Origin: Diplonema papillatum
Taxonomy: Eukaryota; Euglenozoa; Diplonemea; Diplonemida; Diplonemidae
Assembly: GCA_030068145.1 (NCBI GenBank)
Contig: JAPJBO010000591.1
Location: 62,001 to 126,000 of the forward strand
Direction: 5' to 3'
Length of the DNA: 64,000 bases
The notes beneath the pieces are model-generated. The model was not told the DNA's origin and made no database searches. It worked only from the letters and a program-made list of their open reading frames with translations. A program made the position numbers and the translations under genes. Every line of letters begins with the position of its first letter. The first letter of the stretch is position 1. Positions 20,822 through 34,684 of this stretch are shown one piece after another.

Positions 20822-21020
20822 ACTCGAGGGGCTTACTTCGAAGGAGGCTAGAGGGGGAGAAACAATACAACCACAAAGTGGGTCCTTTTTGTTAAACGCT
20901 TACGCCCGCCACAGAACCGTGATTTACCTGTGTTTCGTGTGGGCTACAGCACATTTACCTCCTTTGTCTATCGCAACTGGCAGTCTCTTCAAGCATTTCC
21001 TACAAAGCAGGTGCTTATAC
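20822..21020 (+). repeat. Dispersed repeat DR1, SINE-sized
   Basis: Shares, in order, tactcgaggggct, ggaggctagaggg, tgtttcgtgtgggctacagc and tttcctacaaagcaggtgct with 29463-29735. Related copies lie at 22766-22915 and, reversed, at 31584-31770, with reversed ends at 7912 and 38362. I see no terminal inverted repeats and no coding capacity. Confidence 0.8.
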
Positions 21021-21848
21021 AAAAAAAGAAGAGCACACAGCAAATCCAAGTCTTTGATTTCCTTCAAACCCGAGTAGCCGTCTCTAGCAACGGACGGGAG
21101 CGAAGACTGTCGGCGACGTAGATAAAGAAGAATAAAAAGAATCGTCCAGAACACCTTGCAACCGTGCTGCTTTCGCGCTTCGAAACCGGTTCTGCAGCTT
21201 TCTAAGCGCGGTTTCTGGCCTCCAGCGTCGCCGTAAAGAAGCTACAAACCAGACGCCCAGGTGTCTAATCGACCACAAACGGAAGGAAAGAACACTCAGT
21301 CCGACACCAAAAGACGCTCTAGCAGGCAAAAAAGAAGAAAGAAACTCGGTCCAGAAGCTGACTTCGTTTGAGACTGGCATTGTCTGAGACCGGGAGATTT
21401 TGGCTGAAGGACACTCTGTCGGTCAGGCAGCCTCTTTTTTGTTGACCAAGACGGACGACGCCCGCGGTTGCTTGCAGAAAGGAAACACCTGTGCAACCCA
21501 CGGACTCTCTCTTCCTGCGCCGAAAACGGCTGAAAAACAGCGACGAAAAGCAGAAGAAAACGGAACTCTTTTCGTCTGCCAGACTCTTTTTGTCTCAACC
21601 CGATCGTGGTCGTGCCGAGTTGTCGTGCCGCATCTTCCGGATCACTGCTACGAAAGCAGAGTTGAGAGGCTATCCGTTTCGGAGCAGCGCAGTGCTCGTC
21701 TCGTCTTCCTATTCTCCCCGAGTCACCTACCGAGCAGTCTGCCGCACATTTTATTGTGCGCTCGACACCCGAGAAAGAAGCGCGAATCAGTCACAAAGGG
21801 GGCGCACCTACAAAAAAATAATAACCGCAAAGACACCGATCGACCGGT

Positions 21849-23901
<2,053 letters not shown>

Positions 23902-24152
23902 ATGGATAACAGGGGGAGGCTCCCCTCGGGAAGACCCAGCGGGAAGGGTCTGCTGCAAAGCCCGCAGAGAGGCCCCGTGGGCAGGGGCCGGGGCCGCGGC
24001 GCCGTCGTCCTGCCGCTCGACGAAGTGGCCCACCCGTTCTGGCAGCAGCAGTACCAGCCGCAGCAGCAGCAGCAGCAGCAGTACCAGCCGCAGCAGCAGC
24101 AGCAGCAGCAGCAGTCCCAGCCGCAGCAGCAGCAGCAGCAGCAGCACCAGCC

Positions 24153-24188
<36 letters not shown>

Positions 24189-27100
24189 CACCTACCACCA
24201 GCGGGAAGGGCAAACCCCGCCCGAGCACCCGCTGCCGCAGCAGCAGCAGCAACAGCGGCAACCGCAGCGCGAGCAGGGGTCGCCGCAAGAAGAGCTGCAA
24301 GAGCGGCAACCGCAGCTGCAGCAGCAGCTGCAGCTGCTGCAGCACCAGCACCGGCAACTCCAGCAGCAGCAGCAGCAGCAGCAACACCAACAGCCGCAAC
24401 AACAGCAACACCGCCAAGCGCAACAGCAACAACCGCAGCCGCAACAACAGCAGCACCGCCAAGCGCCGCAGCAACAGCACCAACACCAACAACAACAACA
24501 ACAACACCGCCAAGTGCACCAGCAACAGCAACAGCAACAACCGCAGCAGCAGCAACAACAACAACAACACCACCACCGGCTGCAGCACCCGCAGCACCTG
24601 CACCTGCAACTGCACCAAGAAGAAGAAGACCAGCCGGCGCCGCCGCCGCAGCAGCAGCCGCCCGCCGGCGCGCCGGCCGCGTCTTTCCCGGTGGGGCTGG
24701 GCCCGACGACGGGATACGGCGGCTACCCGCTGCGGTCGAGTCCGAGCGTCTCGCTGCCGCTGTCGCCGCAGCTCGCGCCGAACCCGCGGTCGTCGTCGAC
24801 GCTGAACCCGTTCTACTCGCAGGACGCTAGCCCTGTCACCCCGCTGACACCTTCGAGCAACCACAACGCCAACAACAACAACAACGCGTGGAACAACAAC
24901 AGCAGCATGAACAACATGCAGCCGTTCTCAGCGTCCCACAGCGTCATCTACAACGACGGGCCCCACCGCGCGAGCCGGACAGGCACGCCGAACGGCAGAG
25001 CGAGCTTCGTGGGAAGCCCTGTGGGCAGCGCCGGGGGTCTGCAAGCGCCGTTTTCAACGGGGAGCTTCGACCTGCCGGCCGGGGGCAAGCACCTGTCGGT
25101 GCCGAGCCGGCCGCTGGACAACACCATGAGCGTCACGTGCACGTCGGTGGTGACGCCGGACGTCGGGAGCCTGGTCCTGCGCGGGGATAGCCACTCTCAG
25201 CCGCTTCTCGAGGCGTCGCGGCACTCAGACGACCTGCGGTCGTGGCGCGCGTTCCCGCTGAAGACAAAGCGCGCGTCCGTGTTCGGGTTCTTCTCGCACG
25301 CCGACCCCGGGAAAGACCTCGAGCAGCCCTTCTTCACCGCGTTCCCGAGCGGACTCTCGTCCGCCACCGCTTTGCAGTGCACCCCGGCCAACCACCAATT
25401 GCCGCCTTCCGCGGTGCCCATCGCCGGGCACAATCTACTAAACGGCGGCCTTCAACGGGCGGAGACGATTGTCGACCCAGTCGAGTCGAATACCTCGTCG
25501 CTCGATATGAACGAGATCGACGTGGGCCGGGTCGGCCCGACGGTGGAGCAGCGGCGGCTGAAGGTGAAGGCGCTGAGCCCGCTGCGGCAGCGCGGGTACA
25601 ACGTCATCAACAGCCTCCCGTTCCAGGTCCTCTTCGCGCTGCTCATCGTCTTCGACCTGACAATGCTCGGCGTCACGTACTGGGCCGAGGAAACGGGGAA
25701 GGACAACCTCGCGGCCCGGCTTCACGCGATCACCCTCTTCGACGCGTGCCTTTTCCTCGCCGAAATCTTAGCCCGCGGCTGGTCCGGGGGCTGGAAGGCG
25801 TTTTTTAGAGGCCGCCACAAGCGGGTGAACGTCGTCGAGCTGGTGGTCATCGCAGCGTGCGTCGTCCTCGAGCTGATAACGTTCCTCGACGACTTGGGCG
25901 TCGGACTGCGGAGCGTCGCGCCGTTCCTGCTCGGCGCGTTCCGGGTGCTCCGGCTCTGCAGGTTCTTCCGCCTGCTGGCCGTCGCCATTGAACTCGCGAT
26001 GAACGGATCGCGGGTTGCACGGTCCCGGGTCAGCGGGAAGCGGAAGCGGCATTTAGTCCGGCATTACGACCTGGACCTGGCGTACGTGTCGCCCCGGATC
26101 ATCGCGATGTCCTGGCCGGGGGTGGGGCTGGAGCAGTTTTACAGGAACTCGGCGAACACGGTCGCAGAGTACCTCAAAACGCAGCACCCGGAGGGGTACA
26201 AAGTGTACAACCTCTGCGCGGAGCGCGCGTACGACGCGGCAGTGTTCGACCACAACGTGCAGCGGGTCCTCATCGACGACCATAACGCGTGCGACCTCTC
26301 GATCCTCCACCGGTTCTGCGTGTCGGCCGAGCAGTTCCACGCGCGCCACCCGGACAACGTCATCGTCGTGCACTGCAAGGCCGGCAAAGGCCGGACGGGA
26401 ACGTGCATCTGCTGCTACCTGATGTGGACCGGCGCCGAGAAGTCCGCCGCGTCTGCCATGCGAACCTTCGCGAAGGCGCGAACAGATGGGGGGTTCTCCG
26501 GCGTAGAGTCGCCGTCTCAGGCTCGGTACGTCGGGTACTTCGAAAAATACCTCTTCGCGCACCGAAAGGCGCTGGTCCGCACGAAGCTGCGGGTGCGCGA
26601 GATGCGGGTCGGCCCTCTTCCGGGGTTCGTGCGGAACGTGGCGTCGCTGTGGTGCGTCGTCCTCGCAGGATCCAGCTGCAAGGTCCTTTGGTCGAGTGAC
26701 CCATCGCGGGCCTTCAACCCGGACCCCAGCAAGAGCCCCCCGCCAGCCGACCGGCGCCGCTCGCAGCTGCCGAAGAAGAAGCCGCTGCCGGAGCGCGTCC
26801 CCACCTCTCGGAAGCCGTCCGCCGCAGACCTATACGTCGTCGACGCCGCGCCGCCCCCTCCAAACCCGGGGAACCCGCTGGAGGTCCCGGTACCGGCGGC
26901 GCTGACGTCGTCCGAGTACCACGAGCAATACGAGGTCCCCCGCCAGCGGCGCTGCAGCAGCTCCGCCCGGAAGAAGTCGGAGACGGCGGACCGCCCTGTG
27001 CCGGCGTACGTGCGGTACGACGTGTCGTCGATGCCCGAGCTGTCGGGCGACATCCGCATGCACTGGTTCTACGGCGACTGGGACGAGCCGGTCGGCGTCA

Positions 27101-27279
27101 AGTTCTCGGAGTGGTGGCTCTGGCTCAACACCTCGATGATCGACACCTCGCAGCCGGTGACCCTCGAGCGGGACCAGATCGACGGCCCGCACAAGAAGAA
27201 GAACCGCGATCGGTATCCCGCCGAGTTCTCCGTCTCCATCTCGTTCTCCCCGGGAAGAAGGGCAGGCAGCTTCACTTGA
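23902..27279 (+). CDS. Voltage-sensing PTEN-like phosphoinositide phosphatase with polyglutamine N-terminus
   Basis: Single exon of 1125 codons from the first ATG; the upstream frame is open but lacks ATG. Residues 48-240 are Gln-rich. Four membrane segments lie at about 573-593, 607-627, 641-662 and 671-700. S4 carries Arg681, Arg684, Arg687 and Arg690 at every third position, the hallmark of a voltage sensor. The PTEN-type catalytic domain has the P-loop HCKAGKGRTG (Cys825, Arg831) and DDHN with Asp793 in the place of PTEN Asp92. A C2-like end follows (DIRMHWFYGDWDEPVGVKF, EFSVSISF). In animal homologues, membrane voltage controls dephosphorylation of phosphoinositides at the plasma membrane. 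The P-loop matches PTEN, not the Gly variant of Ciona VSP. The long Pro/Ser/Asn linker at 240-560 is probably disordered. Confidence 0.93.
24043..24630 (+). repeat. CAG/CAA repeat encoding the glutamine-rich tract
   Basis: Nearly pure cag runs occur in 24040-24190. Further on, cag and caa mix with ccg, cac and cgc, so the protein stays Gln-rich while the DNA repeat is broken. The opposite strand reads as poly-Leu or poly-Cys, which is an artefact. Confidence 0.95.
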
Positions 27280-27508
27280 AAGTTCTGCAGACGCACGCAG
27301 AGTTGAAAATGAGTCTCACGCTCCCGTGTTGAAGGGTCGACGAAAAGCATCTCGTTTTCACCTGGGAGGAGGGCTGGTAGTTACAACACCTGATTCTGCG
27401 GACGCACACGCAGCAGGGGAAGATGCTGTCCATCGGTCAAAGAATTCTTCGTCCTCCCGGAGCAGGGAATCACGTGCGCCCCGGGGTTGAAGAACCCCAA
27501 GCAGGGGT

Positions 27509-28115
27509 CGGCGATATCTCGTGTCGTCTTCCGAGTACCACGAGCAATACGAGGTCCCCCGCCAGCGGCGCTGCGGCAGCTCTGCCCGGAAGAAGTCGGA
27601 GCCGGCGGACCGCCCGGTGCCGGCGTACGTGCGGTACGACGTGTCGTCGATGCCCGAGCTGTCGGGCGACATCCGCATGCACTGGTTCTACGGCGACTGG
27701 GACGAGTCGGTCGGCGTCAAGTTCTCGGAGTGGTGGCTCTGGCTCAACACCTCGATGCTCGACACCTCGCAGCCGGAGACCCTCGAGCGGGACCAGATCG
27801 ACGGCCCGCACGAGAAGAAGAACCGCGATCCCGGTATCCCGCCGAGTTCTCCGTCTCCATCTCGTTCTCCCCGGGAAGAAGGGCAGGCAGCTTCACTTGA
27901 AATTTCTGCAGACGCACGCAGAGTTGAAAATGAGTCTCACGCTCCCTTGTTGAAGGGTCGACGAAAAGCATCTCGTTTTCACCTGGGAGGAGGGCTGGTA
28001 GTTACAACAGCTTCTTCTCGGCTCTTGGTCGTCGAGAAGCTGTCCAAATGTCAAGAATTCGTCCTCGAGCAGGAAGTCATGCGCGCTCCCGCATTGAAGA
28101 ACCCCAAGCAGGTCG
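27509..28115 (+). pseudogene. Tandem duplicate of the phosphatase 3' end
   Basis: A unit of about 609 bp covering the last 370 coding bases plus 3' flank (26900-27508) is repeated here. tccgagtaccacgagcaata and ggcgactgggacgag recur with few changes. After NRD the frame of the copy shifts by an added base (gatcccggtatcc against gatcggtatcc), so its product would diverge. The flank (gaaaatgagtctcacgctcc, gaagaaccccaagcagg) is duplicated as well, which shows a DNA-level event. Confidence 0.9.
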
Positions 28116-29027
28116 ACGAAACCTTGTCGGCTTCTGTCCCGCCCACGACGACGGAAGAAGTCTGTGACGCACGCCGCACTGGCTTGAGGTCAAAAACTCG
28201 TTCTCCGAGCAGAGAATCAATACACACACAACGCGCTTTCGAAGCGGATTCGAATGTTTCGGAAGTCTCGAATGTGATTTGAGCACGTTTTCCAACCTGT
28301 TTTACCCACCTGTATCACCTTCTTCTGGCGGCTCGACGATACCATGAAACACCACAAAAAAGATGGGCAATCGAAACATCAGCCTTGGACAGATTCGCCG
28401 ATGTGGTGAACTCTACGTGTACGCAAAATCCAGCAGGCTCACTCACGCACCCCCCGGCTGCTGGCTGTGGTTCTTTGCGTTAACAATGACATTCGTACGC
28501 ACTGGAGATTAGTAGTTGGCAGCGCGATACACGAAGCTTACCAAAAAACGAGGGTGAGGTCCGCTAGTGTACAGAAAGAAGAAGGAAGGCCGCTCCTGGT
28601 CCAGGAACGTGACGGTCAACCACAGCTTGCGTCGGAAAGCTTGCGTCGGAAGCAGCACAGTGCCACACACAACCAGCCCTGTGGCTGACCTTCTCGACGA
28701 GCTTGTGTTCAGCGCGAGCGCCAAGCCCCAAGGTGCGCCAAGCCTTGATGCTTTAGTTTGGAAATCGGTAGCCACTTGACCCGTAGCAGCCCGTGGCTCT
28801 GCAGTACGGCTTTCTCTGGTACCTGGTCCGTACAAACAAAAGAAAGCGCCAATGGCCCATACTATTTTGCCGTCTCTCTCCAAAAACAGAAGACCTAAGA
28901 CACACGAAGTACCTACCCCTACCCCTGAGGACAACTCCTCCCCGTGACGGATTCGCCTGTGCTCTACGAACAGCTAACAAACCAGACTCACACCGCTGTC
29001 CTGTCTGCAGACACTGAGGTTCCGCGC

Positions 29028-29133
29028 TGATGACGCCGCCTTATGTGTCCGTGGCTTAAAGGACCGAAACACGGCGCAGACGGGACCAGTGCGGTGTTGA
29101 GCGCATATCCATTCCAAGCATGTTCTCGCAATA
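29028..29133 (+). repeat. Dispersed repeat DR2
   Basis: ccgccttatgtgtccg, ttaaaggacc.aaacacggcg, cagacgggaccagtgcggtg and attccaagc are shared with 41691-41809 and, for the last part, with 56965-57000. Confidence 0.8.
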
Positions 29134-29462
29134 CCCCTGAGGACAAAGGGCACTTATCGTGGGTGGGACACACCCCTGTGGAAGACCGTCTTCTCGCGTT
29201 GGCGTCGCCTAGACGCTCACGGCCACCCAGCGATCCTGTCACGGGATGAAAGGAGCCGACTCTAACACGGGGGCGTAGGTACTACTGTCTAAGGTCCGAG
29301 ATCGTTCCCCTGTCGACAAGGCGCCCGCACATCGGCACAGCGCCGTGTTCTCCGAACTAAAACAACACTTTCAAATCCAACCACGACTACTGCTACAAAT
29401 TGTTATGCGAGCCGACTTTCCCTGTTTCTTCTGTCCCGCAAGTGAAAACAGAAACAGAAAAT

Positions 29463-29735
29463 ACTCGAGGGGCTGCCTTGTGCTCATCTCGACGGAGGCT
29501 AGAGGGGTAGAAACAGTACAACTACAAAAACGCTTTACGCCCGCCATTAAACTCAGATTCACCTGTGTTTCGTGTGGGCTACAGCACATTTTGCCTCCTT
29601 TGAGATTGGAATATTGTTGCGATAGTGGGGAGCCATCGGCATGCTGATGACTCCCCACTATATGACAGTCACTTCCTTTGAGATTTTGCAACTGACAGCC
29701 TCCTCAAGTATTTCCTACAAAGCAGGTGCTTATAC
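29463..29735 (+). repeat. Dispersed repeat DR1, longest copy, with internal hairpin
   Basis: As 20822-21020, plus a middle segment containing atagtggggagccatcggca followed by tgctgatgactccccactat, an imperfect inverted repeat. The copy at 31584-31770 carries the same hairpin in reverse. Confidence 0.8.
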
Positions 29736-30511
29736 AAAAAGATCTGACCCAAACAACTTCAGCCGGTACAGAAAACCTGCCTGAAACGATTCAACCGGTA
29801 GCTTCGGATAGGCTAATTTGACACTCCGGTTGCTGGGGTAAAAAGAAGGAAAAAGTACGCTCAACATTCGCATTCTTCTTAAGAGGTCTTTCCAGGAGGA
29901 GTTGGTTGTTTGGACCATGAAATGGCCACAAAATGGCAAGAGTGGTTCCACTGCCACCACCACCCCCACCCCGTTGCGTTCACGAGCCATTGCAAGACCT
30001 GTACGGTAGGGGATGCCTGAAAAGACAGTGACTCGAGGGCGCGCAGTTGGGAAAGTATCCTCCTCACGACAGACTTACCTCCTAGGTGGCCATTCGTGCT
30101 CCAAAGATTTGCGCGACCGCAGCGCAGGTACTATTGACGCGTTCATTCCTGCCACTCTGGCATGTGGCCATCCGGCCCCCTCTTTAAGATACCCTCCCCC
30201 CTGAACGCCCGCACGGGACCGGCGAAAACACAAAAATACTGATTTTTGCATTCAAGCAATCGCAAGAAACCGAGCTGATCGTCCTTCGGGATCGACGGTA
30301 CCTCAAATAGCGTTGCCGTCACTAGGAATCAGTAGTTGACAGCGTTCTACGTGCTTCACTTTCCAAGGCAGGGAAGTTCCACAAAATGACCCGCACTAAT
30401 TTTTTGGCGCCTCTCCGAAAAGCGAAAGACCGAAGACACAACGTACCTGCCCCTGCTTTGCGGGGTTTGCGGGTTCAGGCGTCCGAGCAAGCAGTCACAG
30501 CTGTGCGCATT

Positions 30512-30542
<31 letters not shown>

Positions 30543-30686
30543 GGTTCTAGAATTTCTTGCCAGCTGGGGTGGAGCATTCGCAAAAAAAAAGGCGCGAATC
30601 CCGGCCCAGCACAAAAAAAGCAGCTCTCCGCTCAGAAAGAAAAATGGTGCCCCGAAAACCGAAGTAACGAAGTAACGCAAGAACTC

Positions 30687-30885
30687 CGCATTAACTACGC
30701 AAGTGTGATGGACCTTTCTTCGGAGGGGCTCACGCACTCAAAGATCGACTTATACGCATTAACTACGCAAGAGTGTGATGAAACTTTCTGGGGCTCACGC
30801 ACTCAAAGATCGACTTATACGCATTAACTACGCAAGAGTGTGATGCACCTTTCTTCGGAGGGGCTCACGCACTCAAAGTTCGACG
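30687..30885 (+). repeat. Tandem array, about 66-bp unit, three copies
   Basis: Units start cgcattaactacgcaag and contain ggggctcacgcactcaaag and atcgacttata. The array runs straight into the partial 60-bp motif at 30882. Confidence 0.92.
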
Positions 30886-30915
30886 GAATTTCAAGCGAAC
30901 TTCAACTCTAAAAAG
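30882..30915 (+). repeat. 60-bp pre-exon motif, 3' half only
   Basis: ggaatttcaagcgaacttca followed by actctaaaaag. The 5' half is replaced by the 66-bp tandem array, as if the array had grown from the motif's upstream side. Confidence 0.65.
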
Positions 30916-31230
30916 TACGAACTGTCAGTTACCAGCCGTACCCACACCGAAGGACACCCGCCTTGACTGCAGACACAAAAAACACGGATCCTCAAAACTC
31001 GAAACAGTCTAAAATCAATAAACGTGTAAAACGTGGGGGGGCCGAGATCGCTTTCCTCGCGAACGTGACCTCGGCGAGAGCCATGGACATGGCAAGACAC
31101 ATAGCAAATAAGAGCGCGCTAAAATACGTCGAATGGCAACAAAGACACACGCACAAGTACACGTACTGCCACTTCAGCAGATAGGATACGCACACTAACA
31201 TACCTATACCTTAAAGGAGCCTATAAGACA

Positions 31231-31284
31231 ATGGTCACCCGGAGACTATAAAACCCCGGATCCCGAAGTGAACTTGCTCTAAAA
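31231..31284 (+). repeat. 60-bp pre-exon motif, copy 4
   Basis: atggtcacccggagactata, aaaccccgga, tcccgaagtgaactt and ctctaaaa. The roughly 90 bases in front also match 6540-6630. No recognised exon follows. Confidence 0.82.
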
Positions 31285-31430
31285 TCACGAGCGAGCCCGA
31301 GAAGGGCACTGGCGCGAGCAGTACCGCCCACGTTCCTAACCATCGTTGCATCGTTGCAAGAAACCCGGGTCTATTTTTTGCGACAACCAATTTCTGCTTC
31401 CCTGGAGACAGTATTTGTTACAGCTAAAAA

Positions 31431-31492
31431 CGACGAAGGTCACCCGGAGACTTTAAAACCCCGGAGTTTCAAGCGAACTTTCACTCTAAAAA
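31431..31492 (+). repeat. 60-bp pre-exon motif, copy 5
   Basis: Best match to the consensus: cgacgaaggtcacccggaga, ctttaaaaccccgg, agtttcaagcgaactttcac, tctaaaa. No recognised exon follows. Confidence 0.88.
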
Positions 31493-31583
31493 GAACGTTG
31501 GCAGCGGTTTAACCAGAACACATGTAGGTTAAACTGCACAAACAAAAACCGCTCGTGCTCCGGTGCCTGTTCTTGTATGTATA

Positions 31584-31770
31584 TGCACCTGGGAGACTGC
31601 CAGTTGCGTCTCAAAGGAGGTAGTGCGGTACTCATCAGCATGCCGATGACTCCACTTCGCAACAATAGTCCAATCTCAAAGGAGGTACATGTGCTGTAGC
31701 CCACACGAAACCCAGGTAAATCTGAATTTAATGGCGGGCGCAAGCATGTGACCCACTATTTAGTTGTTTT
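31584..31770 (-). repeat. Dispersed repeat DR1, reversed copy
   Basis: Reverse of the 29463-29735 repeat, including tctcaaaggaggta, ctgtagcccacacgaaa and the tcatcagcatgccgatgact hairpin. Confidence 0.78.
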
Positions 31771-31780
31771 TTTACATAAG

Positions 31781-31970
31781 CGCCAGCTTGAAAGGAAATG
31801 CTCGACGATGCTGCCCGACAAAGAACAGAAGGGATCCCAAGTGCTGTAACTACCGAACCACGTGTTGAACGGACGTGAGGTCATGCGGGTCTACCCCTAC
31901 ACGACAAATCACACAAACACAACAGGTAAAAGTTCTGAGTGAGAAAGCAACACACGGTGGTGTAAGTGAA
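31781..31970 (+). repeat. Dispersed repeat DR3, copy 1
   Basis: gccagcttgaaaggaaatgc, cgtgttgaacggacgtgagg, tcatgcgggtctacccctac and gagaaagcaacacacggtgg are shared almost exactly with 35759-35952, and with changes with 32127-32275. Confidence 0.85.
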
Positions 31971-32126
31971 GAACAAATCAGATTGTGTGTTTGTATTGTA
32001 ATTGCCCCTCTACCTCTATATTTCCTCCCTTTCATTCGGAGTCGAAGCAGCAACCTCGAGTATTTTCCCCCTCCAGCCTCCGTCGAAATGAGCACAAAGC
32101 AGTCCCTCGAGTATTTTTACACTACA

Positions 32127-32275
32127 GCGCCAGCTTGGAAGGAAATGCTCGAAGCTGCCAGACAAAGAACCGAAGATCCCAAGTGCTGTAACTACCGAAC
32201 ACGTGTTGAACGGACGTGAGGTCATGCGGGTCTACCCGTACAGAGACACACAAACACGACATGGAAAAAGGTTCC
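32127..32275 (+). repeat. Dispersed repeat DR3, copy 2 (diverged)
   Basis: Same order of blocks as at 31781, with deletions; ends at the acacaaacac block. Confidence 0.75.
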
Positions 32276-33173
32276 GAGTATTGGCAACGACTGACCTCTC
32301 GAGTTTTGGCTTCACAATGGCTTAGAAGAGGGGATGAAAACAATCCGCCAGAAAAGCGTGTTCTCATAAAGGTTGTCTTTGGCTTTGGCCAGAATGCATT
32401 TTTCTTTTTAGCCACATGCAATGTGTGAGGAAACTGAACCGCTCAAGTAGGACCTTCTGATCATGATCATTTGCCAAATTTGCCACCTGAAACCACGTCC
32501 AGGATTTGGGCTCAGGGTAGTGCGGTCAACAAAACTCTAGTTTCCCTTTCTACTTTCTCCTACTCTCGCGGTGTACGGTTTTTTACATCGCCGCAAGCAG
32601 GCCCCGGCCGCCGAAAGTTAGGGACATGTGAGCTCAGTACCAACGGTAGAAAATAAAACAAACCCCCAAACAAAAAACCCCAACGCGCGTCTACAAAACT
32701 TCCTTATCAAACAAGCAAAGGTCGCAGGCTCGTCCTTCGGGATCGACCGTAACACTCAACGGTCAACAACGAACACTCAAGTAGTAGTAGTAGTAGCAGT
32801 TTGAACTTGTTATGCAGCAACAATCTGTGTCGATAGACTGCACAAGTAGTAGTACAATACCGGGCATTCATACCGCAAAGTACTTTACAAACGGAGGGGC
32901 TGGTCCCCTCATGGCTTCATTGCCTGCTGACGGAGTCTTGCACACCTCGTCGAAATGAGCACCCGCGCCCTGGAGTATTTCTTCGAGAAAAGTGTGTGTT
33001 GTAGACTCGTTTTTACTTCGGCGCTCAAGCTAGCTTGCTAGTATGTGTATGTGTGTGTGCACGTGTATGTTTGCGTATGTACCGTAATTGGAATATTGTT
33101 GAACTGGACTAAAGCTGGAACGGATAAATGACAGACCGGGTAAAACCTGGGACACCCGGGGTGGGGTGGGGGG

Positions 33174-33207
33174 CACTGGTGCAGTCACCTGCGTGACTGC
33201 ACCAGTG
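33174..33207. repeat. Perfect hairpin, 15-bp arms
   Basis: cactggtgcagtcac, loop ctgc, gtgactgcaccagtg. Arms match without a mismatch. There is no T-run after it and no gene nearby to link it to. Confidence 0.85.
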
Positions 33208-33276
33208 ATCCTCCTGTGACAGCGGCATCAATGGGTCGAGCTGAGTATTGAGCACCCGAAGGCACAAGGCACGGGC

Positions 33277-34070
33277 AAGAATGATCCTCCAGCTGCGTTT
33301 CCTTTCCGTGCCCAAGTTCTCGCTTCTGCGGCGCTCGTTTTGCTGCCGCTTCTACGCGCAGCTCTCTTCCGCCTTGCCCAGGGACCAAAACGGGAATGAG
33401 AGAAACAAACGGGCGAACCCGGCTGGGGGGAAAACGTTCTCACACGATCGACGGCGTTGATCCATGCCTGAAGATCCGTACGGACCGAGGCCGGGACCGG
33501 GACGACCTCAGACACTAAACGGGTGCCTTTGGCGGGACGATCTCGATGTGGACGAGGATGATGATGAGGTGGCAAGGCTGGTGATATCCAGCTCCATTCT
33601 TTGAACGCTGCGCGCTTTCGCGCCGCGTGCTTTTTTCTTGAATTTCCCCGCCGGCAGCTCTGCCGAGGGTTATAAGGGAATCAAATTCTTTTTCCGTGGC
33701 TATAAGGGAATATTGAAAATACCGGGTGGCTATAAGACAATTTGCCCAAATTTTTATTACAAGAGATTGCAGGAGGTTGCCACCAGGAATGATCCTCCAG
33801 CTGCATTTCCTTTCCGTGCCCCAGTTCTCGCTTCTGCGGCGCTCGTTTTGCTGCCGCAGTATGCAGAAGAGTAGCGCAAGAGCAACACGGCGTTGTCTTC
33901 GAGGGTATACATGGGAATGATCCGCCAGCTGCATTTCCTTTCCGTGCCCCAGTTCTCGCTTCTGCGGCGCTCGTTTTGCTGCCGCAGTATGCAGAAGAGT
34001 AGCGCAAGAGTTCTACGCGCAGCTCTCTTCCGCCTTGCCCAGGGATCAAAACGGGAATGAGAGAAACACG
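33277..34070 (+). repeat. Three dispersed-in-tandem copies of an about 75-140-bp repeat
   Basis: The block from gatcctccagctgc through ttcgcttctgcggcgctcgt to tttgctgccgc occurs at about 33281, 33790 and 33917. The first and third copies extend through gcgcagctctcttccgcctt and aacgggaatgagagaaac. Between them, ggctataagggaata recurs three times (33670-33740). Confidence 0.85.
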
Positions 34071-34389
34071 GGCCACTAACCAAACAAACGAAGGGGCGAC
34101 ACCGGCCGATTGGCTACGACGGCCGCAGGGACGAAGTCACGCCACCTGCCCCAAAAGAAACAAGGACGGGGGTGCGTGTGTGTGGGGCACTTACATTTCT
34201 TGTTCACCTGGATGAGGTTTCTGGCTAGTACTAGCTAGCTGGGAGCACAGTGCACTTCGCTGGGTTAATTCCCCCGATAAATCGACAGCACCAGGGTCGC
34301 GATATTCTGCACCGTACGCAAAGTCGCCAGGGCACCCAGCCCCATCTTGGGGGTGTCCCAGGGTTTACCCGGGTCAACATTAATCCAAT

Positions 34390-34620
34390 TACCTAGCCCC
34401 CCCCGTGCATAGGATGGATAGCCAAACCCCCTTGATTAAGATGGATAACGGGCGAGAATGCCAATCCATCTTAAACACGGGGGTGAGGTACCCCTGTGCA
34501 AAGTGACTACACGGTAGTCTACTGTGCCCCCGTGTTTAAGATGGATACCCCCCTTGATTAAGATGGATACCGCCAAAACCCGAGTTTTTCATCCATCTTA
34601 TGCACGGGGGGGGCTAGGTA
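34390..34620. mobile_element. Foldback/MITE-like element with about 30-bp terminal inverted repeats
   Basis: The left end tacctagcccccccc.gtgcat then ggatggat is mirrored at the right end (atccatct, atgcac, ggggggggctaggta) with about one mismatch. Inside, atccatcttaaacacggggg and cccccgtgtttaagatggat form a second inverted pair, and cttgattaagatggata occurs twice. There is no coding capacity. Non-autonomous DNA transposons have this form; no clear target duplication is visible. Confidence 0.8.
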
Positions 34621-34629
34621 CGGTGCGTA

Positions 34630-34684
34630 TTAGTGCGTTGCTCAGGGTAGTCGAAGGCCTGACAATCACACTAATGCAACAAAT
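34630..34684 (-). repeat. Dispersed repeat DR4, reversed copy
   Basis: Reverse of the sequence at 38301-38352 and 58762-58812: ttgttgcattagtgtgattg, aggccttcgactaccctgag, caacgcacta. Confidence 0.88.
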
